Part shown: in pieces, positions 1 to 9,198 of the stretch | Layout of the letters: each line of letters opens with the position of its first letter | Numbering within the stretch: the first letter of the stretch is position 1 | Source of the DNA: Gorsachius magnificus | Taxonomy: Eukaryota; Chordata; Aves; Pelecaniformes; Ardeidae | Assembly (NCBI GenBank): GCA_034008185.1 | Contig: CM067085.1 | Location: 57,022,602-57,086,601 of the forward strand | Length of the DNA: 64,000 bases | Reading direction: 5' to 3' | Program-made: the position numbers and the translations under genes | Notes under the pieces: model-generated | What the model saw: the letters and a program-made list of their open reading frames with translations, nothing else | What the model was told of the DNA's origin: nothing | Database searches by the model: none

Positions 1-493
1 CTGTATGCACAGGTTTTTTTCCCCAGCATTAAATCTGTCAGAGACCCCAGAGCAGGCTGGATTCATTAGTGCACCTGCATTTGCATGTGGGTGGATGTGT
101 AAAATAGGCCAAATAAAATGTCCAGGCATTACCATAGTGTTTTTTTGAGCTCTTTCTGTAGTCCTGCCCACATACCTAACAGCACACGGAGCCAGCAGGT
201 ATCGGCAATAGCTCCAGCTATAGCTCTGGTTTTGTGTGGTGTATTAATGCCAGTAGAGATTTGGTGGTGACTTATACCCAATGGCCCACCAGTGAGTTCA
301 ACTCAAGTTTTGATCTTTATACCTGCAAAACTGTTAAAAAAATATACGATGAAGTAGAACATGCCCTGTTTTATAACAGAAAAACAGTCAATCTATTTTA
401 AAAGATTTTCCCTTGGCAACGGCAGACAATCTGGTGGTCAGACAGCCAAACAGCTATCATTAGTCATGCATAATTAAAACAAAGAGAGAATCC

Positions 494-513
494 AACTGTT
501 AGCAGTAACAGTT
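494..513. promoter_or_regulatory. Perfect inverted repeat of Myb-like half sites
   Basis: AACTGTTA at 494-501 and TAACAGTT at 506-513 are perfect reverse complements separated by GCAG. Each arm contains the AACTG/TAAC core typical of Myb-family binding sites. A role as a regulatory site is inference; an 8-bp arm can arise by chance in a window of this size. Confidence 0.25.
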
Positions 514-1671
514 TTGTCTTGGAAAAAATCTCATTAGCATACAATACCTCTTGCAGAAATCTCCAGTAATTTTTCTCATGCAAATGTCAATGTAAATGAA
601 GGAAATTCTTTATATTTATGTATATATGCTGTATTTTTTCTATACTTATGTAAATATACAGGAATACGATAACTGTCCAGTTTAGTAAAGCATCTGTGAT
701 ATGCCTGTTAAATTTACATAATGCAATTCTGTCAGAAGTAGGCAGGAACCTTATTCCCGCTACAAAACATAGGCATACATAGCTTACTGTACAGTTGTAT
801 GCCTTTGATATTTCACTGGCTTCATGTTAAAAATGTTTTTAAACTGAATATAATTCACCATCATGAAACAGCACTTGAGACTGAAGTCCTCCCTTTTGAC
901 CACCTGATTTTCGCTTGACGCAAATGCTCCTGTTAAATTTATTCTGGGTATGAAGGAAAAGATGCAGACCTTTGCCCTTTATTTCCTTGGAAAGGACTGA
1001 CTGACAGGTTTGTTGTGTTGCACTGCACAACTGTTCGGGCTTGCTTTAGATGCCGTTAGCTATGGAGGGATATGTTTCTTTAGAGCATGGTCCCAGGAAG
1101 GAGCTCCAGAGCTACCGACGTCAGTGGCATCATGCTGCTGTCAGCAGAGAGCTGAGGGGTGCGGGGATGCTTGCAGGAAGGTCAGTGATAGGAACCGGTG
1201 GGATGCAGGCTCAGGTAAGAGTTATAAATAACCAGTTAAAGAAGAAAACAAGGCTTTGAAACCACGCTCCCATTTCTTAGTGATTGGAGAGGGGAGCATC
1301 TGTAAACCACAGGTCTATAGAGGCAGCTCTGTAGCTTTGCTACAGGCTACAGAATTAGTGTACTTAATTAAGCAAGAATGACATGGAGGACAGCTCTCTC
1401 CAAGAAAACATGACTGAAGAAGGGAAGGGGAAGTTTCAGACAAAGTTCTTGTTGATTTAGTTTGGTTAAGGTGTATGTGATTATGCAAAAATAAATAGCG
1501 GTTACATCCCACTTCGCCCCAACAGCAACCAGCTCCCAGCAGCTCTAACCTGCCATGCAGACGGACCCTTGCTGGGTGTCCAGGAGCATGCACAGGACAG
1601 CAAAAAGCTGGTGATTCAGTGTACTTATTTTGTTACATTTCTGATATGTGGTGAAAAAGGACACTTCAACC

Positions 1672-1708
1672 ATGCACCCATCCATCCACTTACCCACCCA
1701 CCCACCTA
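1672..1708. repeat. Short CCCA/CCAT simple repeat
   Basis: The sequence has several CCAT and then CCCA units in a row with a few interruptions, which is a short imperfect tetranucleotide microsatellite. Confidence 0.6.
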
Positions 1709-1824
1709 GTAGCTGTTGACTTACAGGAAAATCATTACTTTTTCTTCAGCACAGTAGTTGAATTTCTGACTAAAAAAAATATATATATAGACACACATAT
1801 GGTTTTTTTATAGACTTAGTGCTG

Positions 1825-1825
<1 letters not shown>

Positions 1826-1861
<36 letters not shown>
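1826..1861. repeat. (TA)18 microsatellite
   Basis: Eighteen uninterrupted TA units. It is likely length-polymorphic between individuals and would be an easily melted DNA site. A preceding A-rich and TATATA stretch (about 1772-1790) is a shorter related tract. Confidence 0.95.
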
Positions 1862-1863
<2 letters not shown>

Positions 1864-3507
1864 CTGTTTATTTTATATAGAAGATTTAGAAGAACATTTA
1901 AAATAGAACAGACTCCTTACTCCAGTGCGCCGGCATGCCTCCTCAGCAGTACCTTCGGTGTGGGCTCTGGAAAGGTGCTTCCTTTGGGTTTGGTTGTGGC
2001 TGCACACCGCCTGTGGGAAAGTGATGCTCCCAGCAGCTACAGATAGCTCCAGCAGCCGCTGGGTTATGGTGAGGGTAGGTGCCATGTGAGAACAGGAAAG
2101 TGTTGCAGAAGAAATTGTTTTGTGTTGCTGTGGAACTAAACATTTGCTGGAGTGAATGGAGCAGTATTTTTCGAAACCATTTTTTCTCCTTTTCCCCCCT
2201 CTCTTTCTGCTCGGCCATGCTGGTTGTCTAGAACTTTCTCTTCCACTGGTCTTTCTACCCCGGTGTAAAAGAATGGTCCATGTGCCACTAAGCTTTTTAT
2301 GCGAAAGAGTAAAGTTCATTGGGACAGCTAAGTGCATTTTAAATCTGAACAGGTAGTCCAGTACAACCCTGGTGTGAAAACTCCAATAATTTTCTTAGCA
2401 GGTTTTAATAAGCTACCAGCTTAAGTGCTGAAATATCTGTGAAGAGATTTTACTTCCATTTTACTAGCTCTGATTTTTAATAACACTGGTGGAAGTTTGC
2501 AGAGACAACATGTTAGAGCTTAGAGCACTTCATTCACTGGGGATCAGGAGCACAGGAACAACAGCATGTGCTTGTTCTCTGCAATTTTTGGTTGCTTTTA
2601 ATTCAGAAAAGTTTACTCTCTTCTTTCAACGTAAGAGACCTGGTAGCAGTAGAAGCACCCTTAGGAAAGGTGCGCCAGCTTCAAAGGGTCCCACTGCTCC
2701 ACTGTCCCCAGTGCATGTGCTGGTCTGAACTTGGGGCAGCTCCTTCAGGGAGCCAGAAGGAGAGCAACAGCCTTCAAAACCAGTGCAGAGCATTTTTAAC
2801 TCGGGTGGGCTCCAACCAGGGCAGGCGGGTGCCACCACTTGTGTGCACAGCAGGAGCGTGGGTGGCTGGGCAGGCACAGGGCTCAGCATCCCCAGGGGGC
2901 TGGCCATTGCCGGCATTTGCAGAGCAAAGGCTGGCATTGTTGCAGGGTGGTGCCCAGGTGCCAAAATGCTGCCCCAGGCAACTTGCCTCCTCTGGTCATT
3001 TTGGCATGTGTGCCCAAAATTTTAGCCTGGATTCTGAATGTTCATCAGAAGCGTATTCACTATACACATTGCGTGAAGTCATGAAGGGGTCTGGTCTGGG
3101 CGTTCAAGTGGGCGGTTCTGGTCTCTGCACCTTCTGACATTTCTTCATGGTCCCTTGCTAGTCTGGAAAGCTCCTCATAGCTATGAATTATCAGCTAGTG
3201 GGCACTCTGCTGCCAGAAAGTGAAACCCTCTGTAAAATGTGTAGCATGTGATAATGAGATGTGGCGGTAGCCAGAAGGCAGTGCTGCTGGGAGCAGGCTG
3301 CGAGGAGCTGGCTGGGACGCAGCCTTCGGGGGAAACAGCACTTGCACAGGCTGGCTCCCTGATACAGAAATGCCAATTTACTACTTTATCAGAAAGAAGT
3401 TTAATGGGGGAGGGTATACATAATGTTATGTTTGCCCATACCTTGTGATTGTGATGCTACCCACTAGAAATATTCAGCTTGACACAGGAGCTCCAGACAT
3501 AACCTTA
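1862..3507. other. Unique sequence with a GC-rich patch
   Basis: No recognised transposon. From about 2640 to 3000 the base composition turns clearly GC-rich and gives open frames on both strands, the longest 189 codons at 2568-3137 (+). Its protein resembles no family I know, and the overlap of several long frames on both strands is what GC-rich DNA produces by chance. It could be part of a non-coding transcript or a small GC island. Confidence 0.45.
3503..3507. repeat. Target-site duplication CCTTA, left copy of LTR 1
   Basis: CCTTA at 3503-3507 is repeated exactly at 4078-4082, immediately outside the LTR. The match extends by one extra base on the left (A), which may be chance. It fixes both ends of the insertion. 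Confidence 0.85.
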
Positions 3508-4077
3508 TCTCCTGACTTCAGATGGGACAGAGTTAATTTTCTTCCTAGTAGCTGGCATAGTGCTGTGTTTTGGATTCAGTACTAGAAGAATGTTGATAGC
3601 ACAGTGATAGTTTAGTTGTTGCTGAGCAATGCTTACACTAGTCAAGGAGTTCTCAGCTTCTCATACTGCCTTGCCAGCAAGGAGGCTGGAGGTGCACAAG
3701 AAGCTGGGAGGGGGCACAGCCAGGACTGCTGACCCAAACTGGCCAAAGGGGTGTTCCAGACCATATGACGTCATGCTGAACAAAAAAACTGGAGAGGTTG
3801 GCCAGGGGGTAGGGGCCATTGCTCAGGAGCTGCCTGGGCATCAGTCAGCAGATGGTGAGCAATTGCATTGTGCATCACTTGTTTTGTGTATTCTTTTATC
3901 ATTATTATTTTTATGTTCCCTTCCTTTTCTGTCCTATTAAATTGTCTTTATCTCAACCCATAGGTTTTACATCTTTTTTTTTTTTTTTTTTTTTTTAATT
4001 CTCTCCCCATCCCACTGGGGAGGGAGGGAGCAAAGAGCTGTGTGGTGTTTAGCCGCTCACTGGGTTAAACCACAACA
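3508..4077 (+). mobile_element. Solo LTR 1 of an endogenous retrovirus (570 bp)
   Basis: This is one of three copies of one LTR family here. It starts at 3508 (TC, where the other copies have TG), shares the block around GGGACAGAGTTAATTTTCTT with the copy at 60132, and ends in CA at 4077. A perfect 5-bp target-site duplication, CCTTA, flanks it (3503-3507 and 4078-4082). No gag, pol or env sequence lies next to it, so it is a solo LTR left by LTR-LTR recombination. An ATTAAA polyadenylation-type signal lies near 3937, followed by a T23 tract (3974-3996). It carries a full palindromic CRE-type site, TGACGTCA, at 3766-3773. A 5-bp duplication fits ERVL-like elements, but class assignment from a solo LTR is inference. 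Confidence 0.9.
3766..3773. promoter_or_regulatory. CRE/ATF-type palindrome inside LTR 1
   Basis: TGACGTCA is the consensus cAMP-response element. At the same LTR position the other two copies read TGATGTCA (60353-60360) and, on the opposite strand, TGACATCA (26626-26633). That difference is what deamination of a methylated CpG gives. Activity in the host is inference. Confidence 0.5.
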
Positions 4078-5054
4078 CCTTAGCTTTCAATAAATTGTGG
4101 TGTCACTTAATTTTAAAATAGGGCTGTATATGCATGATGGAAAAATGAAAACATTAAATACTGAAGCCAATACTTTGGTAAGTGGTACGTTGCAGTCTTG
4201 CAAAAAACGCATTTTATGTTTGTGACACGGTTCAAAATAAAGTGTATATTATTACTGATGTAATTTAATATCAGATCAGATTCTCTGTATCACGTGTTAT
4301 GGAACAGCGTGATGGTCAGAAGCTCCCATGGTCGGTGGTGGGTGTGAGAGCTGGGGAGGCTGCCTGTACATGTGCAGAGAGCCAGGTCTATGCTAAGAGC
4401 AGGACTGTGCTTGATAATGAATGGAAATTGCTGTCATGGCTGTGTACTGCATTTCAGAACCACAGTACTTGCCTCAGTCACTTCCCAGTGGAGGACAGGG
4501 ATGGTTAATGCCTCTGCAGTTGGTTCTTCTGCTTTTCTAGCCCTGGACCTGCCAACACTGAGACTCTTCTGAGAGACCATGTGTCCATGATGCATCTCCT
4601 GGGTCTACGATGCACTGCCCAGCTGGTGTCCTGCCTCAGTGTCCCTTACATCAGTGGCACCTGGCTTGTGAAATGGGCTCACAAGGTTCTCTAGTGAGGC
4701 TTCAGAAAGGTATAGGTGAAGCAGACTGTGAAGTCCAAATTAATGGGCCATACCTCACTGAAAACTCAGCAAGATGTGGAATTGCTAATTTTCTCCAGAT
4801 TGGCTGAATAAAGGTCAAGAACTTCTTCCTGCCAGCAGGGGAGACAAGGAGAATAATTCCCATGCCATGACCCATGGGAGCATGGAGAACAACAGAGGTT
4901 CAGGTGCCTCAGAGGAAGGGTGAAAGGATGGATAATTTTCCACATAGCCTTTCTGTCAGTTCCAGGAAACCCAGAACTGAAATGAAGACAGCAGAAGTCA
5001 ACGATCACACCGAGCTGTTGGGTCATCCACCATGAAGGGACAGCAGCCTGCAGG
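4078..5054. other. Unique sequence between LTR 1 and the CR1
   Basis: No gene or recognised repeat. Composition becomes less AT-rich from about 4290. I looked for more 5' CR1 coding sequence in 4800-5054 and did not recognise any, apart from possible weak continuity just before 5074. Confidence 0.5.
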
Positions 5055-5073
5055 ACTCTGATCCGTTTGGACT

Positions 5074-6537
5074 ATGGGGCCGGATGGGATCCACCCAAGA
5101 GTGCTGAAGGAGTTGGCAGAGGAGCTTGCCAAGCCACTCTCTATCATTTATCAGCAGTCCTGGAGAACAGGGGAGGTCCCAGATGACTGGAGGTTGGCAA
5201 ATGTGACACCTCTCTTCAAGAAGGGCCGGAAGGAGGATCCGGGGAACTACAGACCAGTCAGCCTGACCTCGGTACTGGGGAAGATTATGGAGAGGTTCAT
5301 CCTGAGTGTGCTCACCAGGCACATGGAGGACAATCAGGGGATCAGGCCCAGTCAGCATGGGTTCACGAAAGGCAGGCCTTGCCTAACCAACCTGATTTCC
5401 TTCTATGACCAGGTGACCCGCCTGGTAGATGAGGGAAAGGCTGTGGATGTTATCTACCTGGACTTCAGCAAAGCCTTTGACACAGTCTCCCATAGCATTC
5501 TCCTGGAGAAGCTGGCAGTTCACGGCCTAGATGGATGTACTCTTCACTGGGTTAAAAACTGGCTGGGTGGCCGAGCCCAGAGAGTCGTGGTGAATGGAGC
5601 TAAATCCAGTTGGTGGCCGGTCACAAGCGGTGTCCCCCAGGGCTCAGTTCTAGGGCCGGTCTTGTTTAATATCTTTGTCAATGACCTGGATGAGGGGATT
5701 GAGTGTGCCCTCAGTAAATTTGCAGATGACACCAAACTGGGTGGTAGTGTTGATCTGCTGGAGGGGAGGAGGGCTCTGCAGAGGGACCTGGACAGGCTGG
5801 ATCAATGGGCCGAGGCCATCGATGTATGTTCAACATGTATGAGGTTCAACAAGGCCAAGTGCCGGGTCCTGCACTTTGGTCACAACAACCCCATGCAGCA
5901 CTACAGGCTTGGGGAAGAGTGGCTGGAAAGCTGCCTGGTGGAAAAAGACCTGGGGGTACTGATTGACAGCCGGCTGAATATGAGCCAGCAGTGTGCCCAG
6001 GTGGCCAAGAAGGCCAATGGCATCCTGGCCTGTATCAGGAATAGTGTGGCCAGCAGGAGTAGGGAAGTGATCGTGCCCCTGTACTCGGTGCTGGTGAGGC
6101 CGCACCTCGAATACTGTGTTCAGTTTTGGGCCCCTCACTACAAGAAAGATGTTGCCTTGCTGGAACATGTCCAGAGGAGAGCAACCAAGCTGGTGAGGGG
6201 TTTGGAACACAAGTCATACGAGGAGTGGCTGAGGGAACTGGGGTTGTTTAGTCTGGAGAAGAGGAGGCTGAGGGGAGACCTGATCGCCCTCTACAACTAC
6301 CTGAAAGGAGGCTGTAGTGAGGTGGGGGTCGGCCTCTTCTCCCTGGTAACAGATGATAGGACGAGGGGGAATGGCTTGAAGCTGCGCCAGGGCAGGTTTA
6401 GGCTAGACATTAGGAAAAACTTCTTCACCGAGAGGGTTGTCAGGCTCTGGAATGGGCTACCCAGGGAGGTGGTGGAGTCCTCATCCCTGGAGGTCTTTAA
6501 AAGAAGGATAGATGAGGTGCTTAGGGACATGGTTTAG
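5074..6537 (+). CDS. CR1 ORF2 reverse transcriptase, open but N-truncated
   Basis: An uninterrupted 487-codon frame covers the RT domain and C-terminal region of CR1 ORF2, the enzyme that copies CR1 RNA at a nicked chromosomal target. Visible motifs: PVSLT at residues 61-65; YLDFSKAFD at 128-136 with the first catalytic Asp at 130; GVPQG at 186-190; FADD at 216-219 with the second catalytic pair at 218-219. The C-terminal part has [18 protein letters not shown] and [20 protein letters not shown], typical of CR1. The protein ends LRDMV just before the 3' UTR. The ATG at 5074 is an internal methionine, not a native start, and the apurinic-type endonuclease is absent, so the copy should not be able to retrotranspose by itself. 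Relative to the CR1 pattern I know (WAEAN then CMRFNKAKC), it has five net extra residues at about 249-254. Confidence 0.85.
   Translation: MGPDGIHPRVLKELAEELAKPLSIIYQQSWRTGEVPDDWRLANVTPLFKKGRKEDPGNYRPVSLTSVLGKIMERFILSVLTRHMEDNQGIRPSQHGFTKGRPCLTNLISFYDQVTRLVDEGKAVDVIYLDFSKAFDTVSHSILLEKLAVHGLDGCTLHWVKNWLGGRAQRVVVNGAKSSWWPVTSGVPQGSVLGPVLFNIFVNDLDEGIECALSKFADDTKLGGSVDLLEGRRALQRDLDRLDQWAEAIDVCSTCMRFNKAKCRVLHFGHNNPMQHYRLGEEWLESCLVEKDLGVLIDSRLNMSQQCAQVAKKANGILACIRNSVASRSREVIVPLYSVLVRPHLEYCVQFWAPHYKKDVALLEHVQRRATKLVRGLEHKSYEEWLRELGLFSLEKRRLRGDLIALYNYLKGGCSEVGVGLFSLVTDDRTRGNGLKLRQGRFRLDIRKNFFTERVVRLWNGLPREVVESSSLEVFKRRIDEVLRDMV
5822..5850 (+). repeat. Small in-frame tandem duplication inside the CR1 RT ORF
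   Basis: ATGTATGTTCAAC at 5822-5834 is followed directly by ATGTATGAGGTTCAAC at 5835-5850. The two units match apart from a 3-base AGG difference. This explains the extra residues between WAEA and CMRFNK as a local duplication that kept the frame. Confidence 0.65.
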
Positions 6538-6621
6538 TGGTGGGATGGCAGTGCTAGGTTAACGGTTGGACTCGATGATCTTAAAGGTCTTTTCCAACCG
6601 AGGTGATTCTATGATTCTATG

Positions 6622-8994
6622 ACTACAGAGTGTGCGTGGAAGCATTGGCTTCTGCCAACATGATGTTCACCCAACGACTGCCACAATGACTGCCACAAGA
6701 ACTGGAAGAGCCTTTTGGTACCCTGTTCTTGGCAGTGGGATTGGTGCTTTGATGCTGAGAGGAAAACGTGGAGTTTAACCAAAGACAAACATTTAAGTAA
6801 CACATCTTTCAAAGAGTTTGTGGATTTTTTTTTAAATTCTAGAAGTTGTGTTGACTCGTCTTTCTGTCAGACCCTCAAATCATGCTTGTATAAGCATCTC
6901 TTAATGAGTTTTTGGTTTCTTGCTTATAAGTGAAGGTAAACTTAAGGAATAGAAGACGACTTTGCTCTACCAGATTTTTAGATTGATAAAGTGCTTTTAA
7001 TTTAATTAGAGCAGAAACTGGGAAATGGTCCTGAAAGAGGTTGAACAGTGTCAACATGCTTTGAAATAAATTACAGGTGAGGTTGTCCCAGACTCTGAAT
7101 GCTTAAAGTCTTTAGGAGATTGAATGCAAGTCTCAGTGAAATCCCAAAATAATTTGATATCCTGAGCTGAGGCAATAATAAGTTTCCAAAGGTGGCAAGA
7201 AGAATGGATGTCTTGGCAAAAATAAACAGATAAATAAAAGCACTGTCTTCTGTGTTTGTCTACTGTGTCACAAAATCTGAAAGGCTGTCTTTTCTGCAAG
7301 ATAAATGAACCCAGCTTTATTGAAGGCATGATTTCAAATAGGTAATTCTATCAGGTCTAAAAGCAATTATTTCAGTTATTCTGTTCCTAACCATCATAAT
7401 ATAGCATTTTTTAATGAGGGATTTGGATCACATGAATTAAATTAGTTAAAAAATGAGCACAAGTGTATATGTAGGTCTCAGAAAGGACTTACGCTATTAA
7501 ATTGATTTATTTTAGGATCTGTACTTATGAAGTATTTAGTTCAGTTATGTACTTTAATAGAAGTGATGAAAAATGTCATACTAGTGGGAGTTAATGCAGT
7601 AGTTTTGCAGGAATTGTGTTGCTTACAGAAAGAAATAATGCATAATAATGCAGTAATTAAAACATTTCTTTGTATAATATTCATGCTTAATATTTTTTTA
7701 TAAATTTAATACAGTGGTATAATATTTACGGGATTATAGGTTAATTCATTAAAAGTATGTATGCCTTTATCTTGATGTGTTATGTGATCATCTTGAATTT
7801 TCATAGGAATGAAATCAGTAAACTGTCAAAATCATGTACTTTTAAATGTGTTATGTATAGAGAAGTGTTAAAGTGTTTCACTGTCTAGCTGCTACTTTAG
7901 GTCGTCTCAATATAAGTTGAATTGTATTGCAGCACTTCAGGCACACCTTTTATGGTTGGACTCACCAGGCTACTTCTAACTTCTGATCACACTTCAGCAG
8001 CGTAATTCTCTTCTAAGTCTTGTTCAAGACAGTTATTAAGTAAATATAAAATTAAATATTAAAAATGTCATTGAAATGCTAATATAAACAGTGGGAAAAA
8101 AAAGACTGATGAGTCTAAAGTTTTCTTTCCGGTATTAAGGGTCTCTCATACCATAGTTCTTGTTTTATTATGTGTAAATCGATTTTTAGGTGCTGCAGGC
8201 AGTGACTGTAAGAAGCCACTCTGACCTTGTGTACTATAACAACGTGTGAAAGCTAACTTGCACACCTCTGCTATAGAAATTATCATTATATTCCTCTGCA
8301 CAAAGAAAACCTCAACCTTTACTGTTCAAGTTACTTCAATTCTTCAAGATTTTTTTTTTTTTTTTTGTAAGGCATTTTAGGGTGTTAATTTACATCATGG
8401 CTTTAGAAACATAGCATACACGGTCCAAATAATCCTGAAAAATTCTTCAGAAGATTTTGGTGTGTTAAATTGCACCATGCCTCAGTAACTCTGGAAGCCC
8501 TTTAGGGCTGTTTCTGGAGAAAGAGGGGCCATGAAGTAAACTGTTGACTTGATAATTCAACTAGAAATGAGAAGATTAGTATCCTGTCCCAACCTATATG
8601 AGACTATAACCCTCCAGGATTTTGGAAACACACACTGCTTATATAGAATAAACTGAAAACTTATCTATTAGTAAGGCATTTACCTAGCATTCACCCAGTC
8701 TTTAGTAGAGAGGGGCTGTTTGTTCTTTTTTTATTTGTTAACCTCGTGGTTAAAGAACCGCTGGGCTGGGGACATGGAGCCAGGAGCTGGAGTGGCTCCA
8801 GGTGCGAGCCAACCGGTAGCATCAGGTCCAGCTGCTGCAGGGACCCACTGCTGGCTCCGCACCAGCAGCACTTCTCCTGGGCGGGCGTGCAAGTTGGGGC
8901 CAGGTCAAAGATTGTAGTTGTTTCTGGATACTTATTCAAACATACTCAATTAAATATTTCATGCCCTCTGTATACAGCAACATCTCCAATTCTT
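6622..8994. other. Unique AT-rich sequence
   Basis: No gene or recognised transposon. Long AT-rich runs with many TTTAAT and AATATT words, and a T-run at about 8351-8366. Short frames only. A GC-richer patch at about 8760-8890 gives overlapping chance frames on both strands. Confidence 0.55.
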
Positions 8995-9198
8995 ATAGAA
9001 TCAAAGAATGGTTTGAGTTGGCAGGGACCTTAAAGATCATCTACTTCCAACCCCTCTGCCGTGGGCAGGGACACCTTTCACTAGACCAGGTTGCTCAAAG
9101 CCGCATCCAACCTAGCCTTAAACACTTCCAGGGATGGGGCAGCCACGACTTCTCTGGGAAACCTGTTCCAGTATCTCACCGCTCTCACAGTAAAGAAT
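8995..9198 (-). mobile_element. CR1 LINE 3' fragment
   Basis: Read on the minus strand, this is the last part of a CR1 ORF2 and its 3' UTR. Hallmarks on the plus strand are the start ATAGAATCAAAGAATGGTTT, the block CTGCCGTGGGCAGGGACACC, and CTTCCAGGGATGGGGCAGCC. The same blocks occur in the copy at 31832, so both are the same subfamily. It is truncated at about 9198, where the consensus would continue into the [12 protein letters not shown] coding block. Confidence 0.9.

Larger units (their letters stand above)
1..1825. other. Unique non-coding sequence, AT-rich
   Basis: I see no gene or recognised transposon here. Open frames are short, lie on both strands and have no coding signature. The stretch holds a paired Myb-type palindrome (494-513), a short CCCA/CCAT simple repeat (about 1672-1708) and runs into a TA microsatellite. 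Distal regulatory elements could be present but cannot be shown from one sequence. Confidence 0.6.
5055..6621 (+). mobile_element. CR1 LINE, 5'-truncated, RT region to 3' tail
   Basis: A chicken-repeat-1 type non-LTR retrotransposon copy. It begins inside ORF2, just before the MGPDG motif of the RT domain, and runs through the 3' UTR to a tail with two ATTCTATG units ending at 6621. There is no poly(A) tail and no clear target-site duplication, both usual for CR1. The endonuclease domain and ORF1 are missing, as in most CR1 copies. The 5' edge is uncertain: a one-base deletion near 5072 seems to shift the upstream frame, so homology may start a few tens of bases either side of 5055. The shared 3' sequence (GGTTAACGGTTGGACT) also ends the copy at 24272, so both belong to the same or a close subfamily. 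Confidence 0.93.

Noticed and set aside
1873..2337. 154-codon open frame (-)
   Set aside because: Basic, low-complexity translation with no family resemblance; overlapping frames exist on both strands.
2568..3137. 189-codon open frame (+)
   Set aside because: It lies in GC-rich sequence where long frames overlap on both strands. The protein has no recognised domain and mixed low-complexity composition.
3629..3940. 103-codon frame inside LTR 1
   Set aside because: It lies wholly within the solo LTR and is not conserved in the other two LTR copies at the same place, so it is chance.
5023..5358. 111-codon minus-strand frame over the CR1
   Set aside because: Shadow of the plus-strand RT ORF; the plus-strand reading has all the RT motifs.
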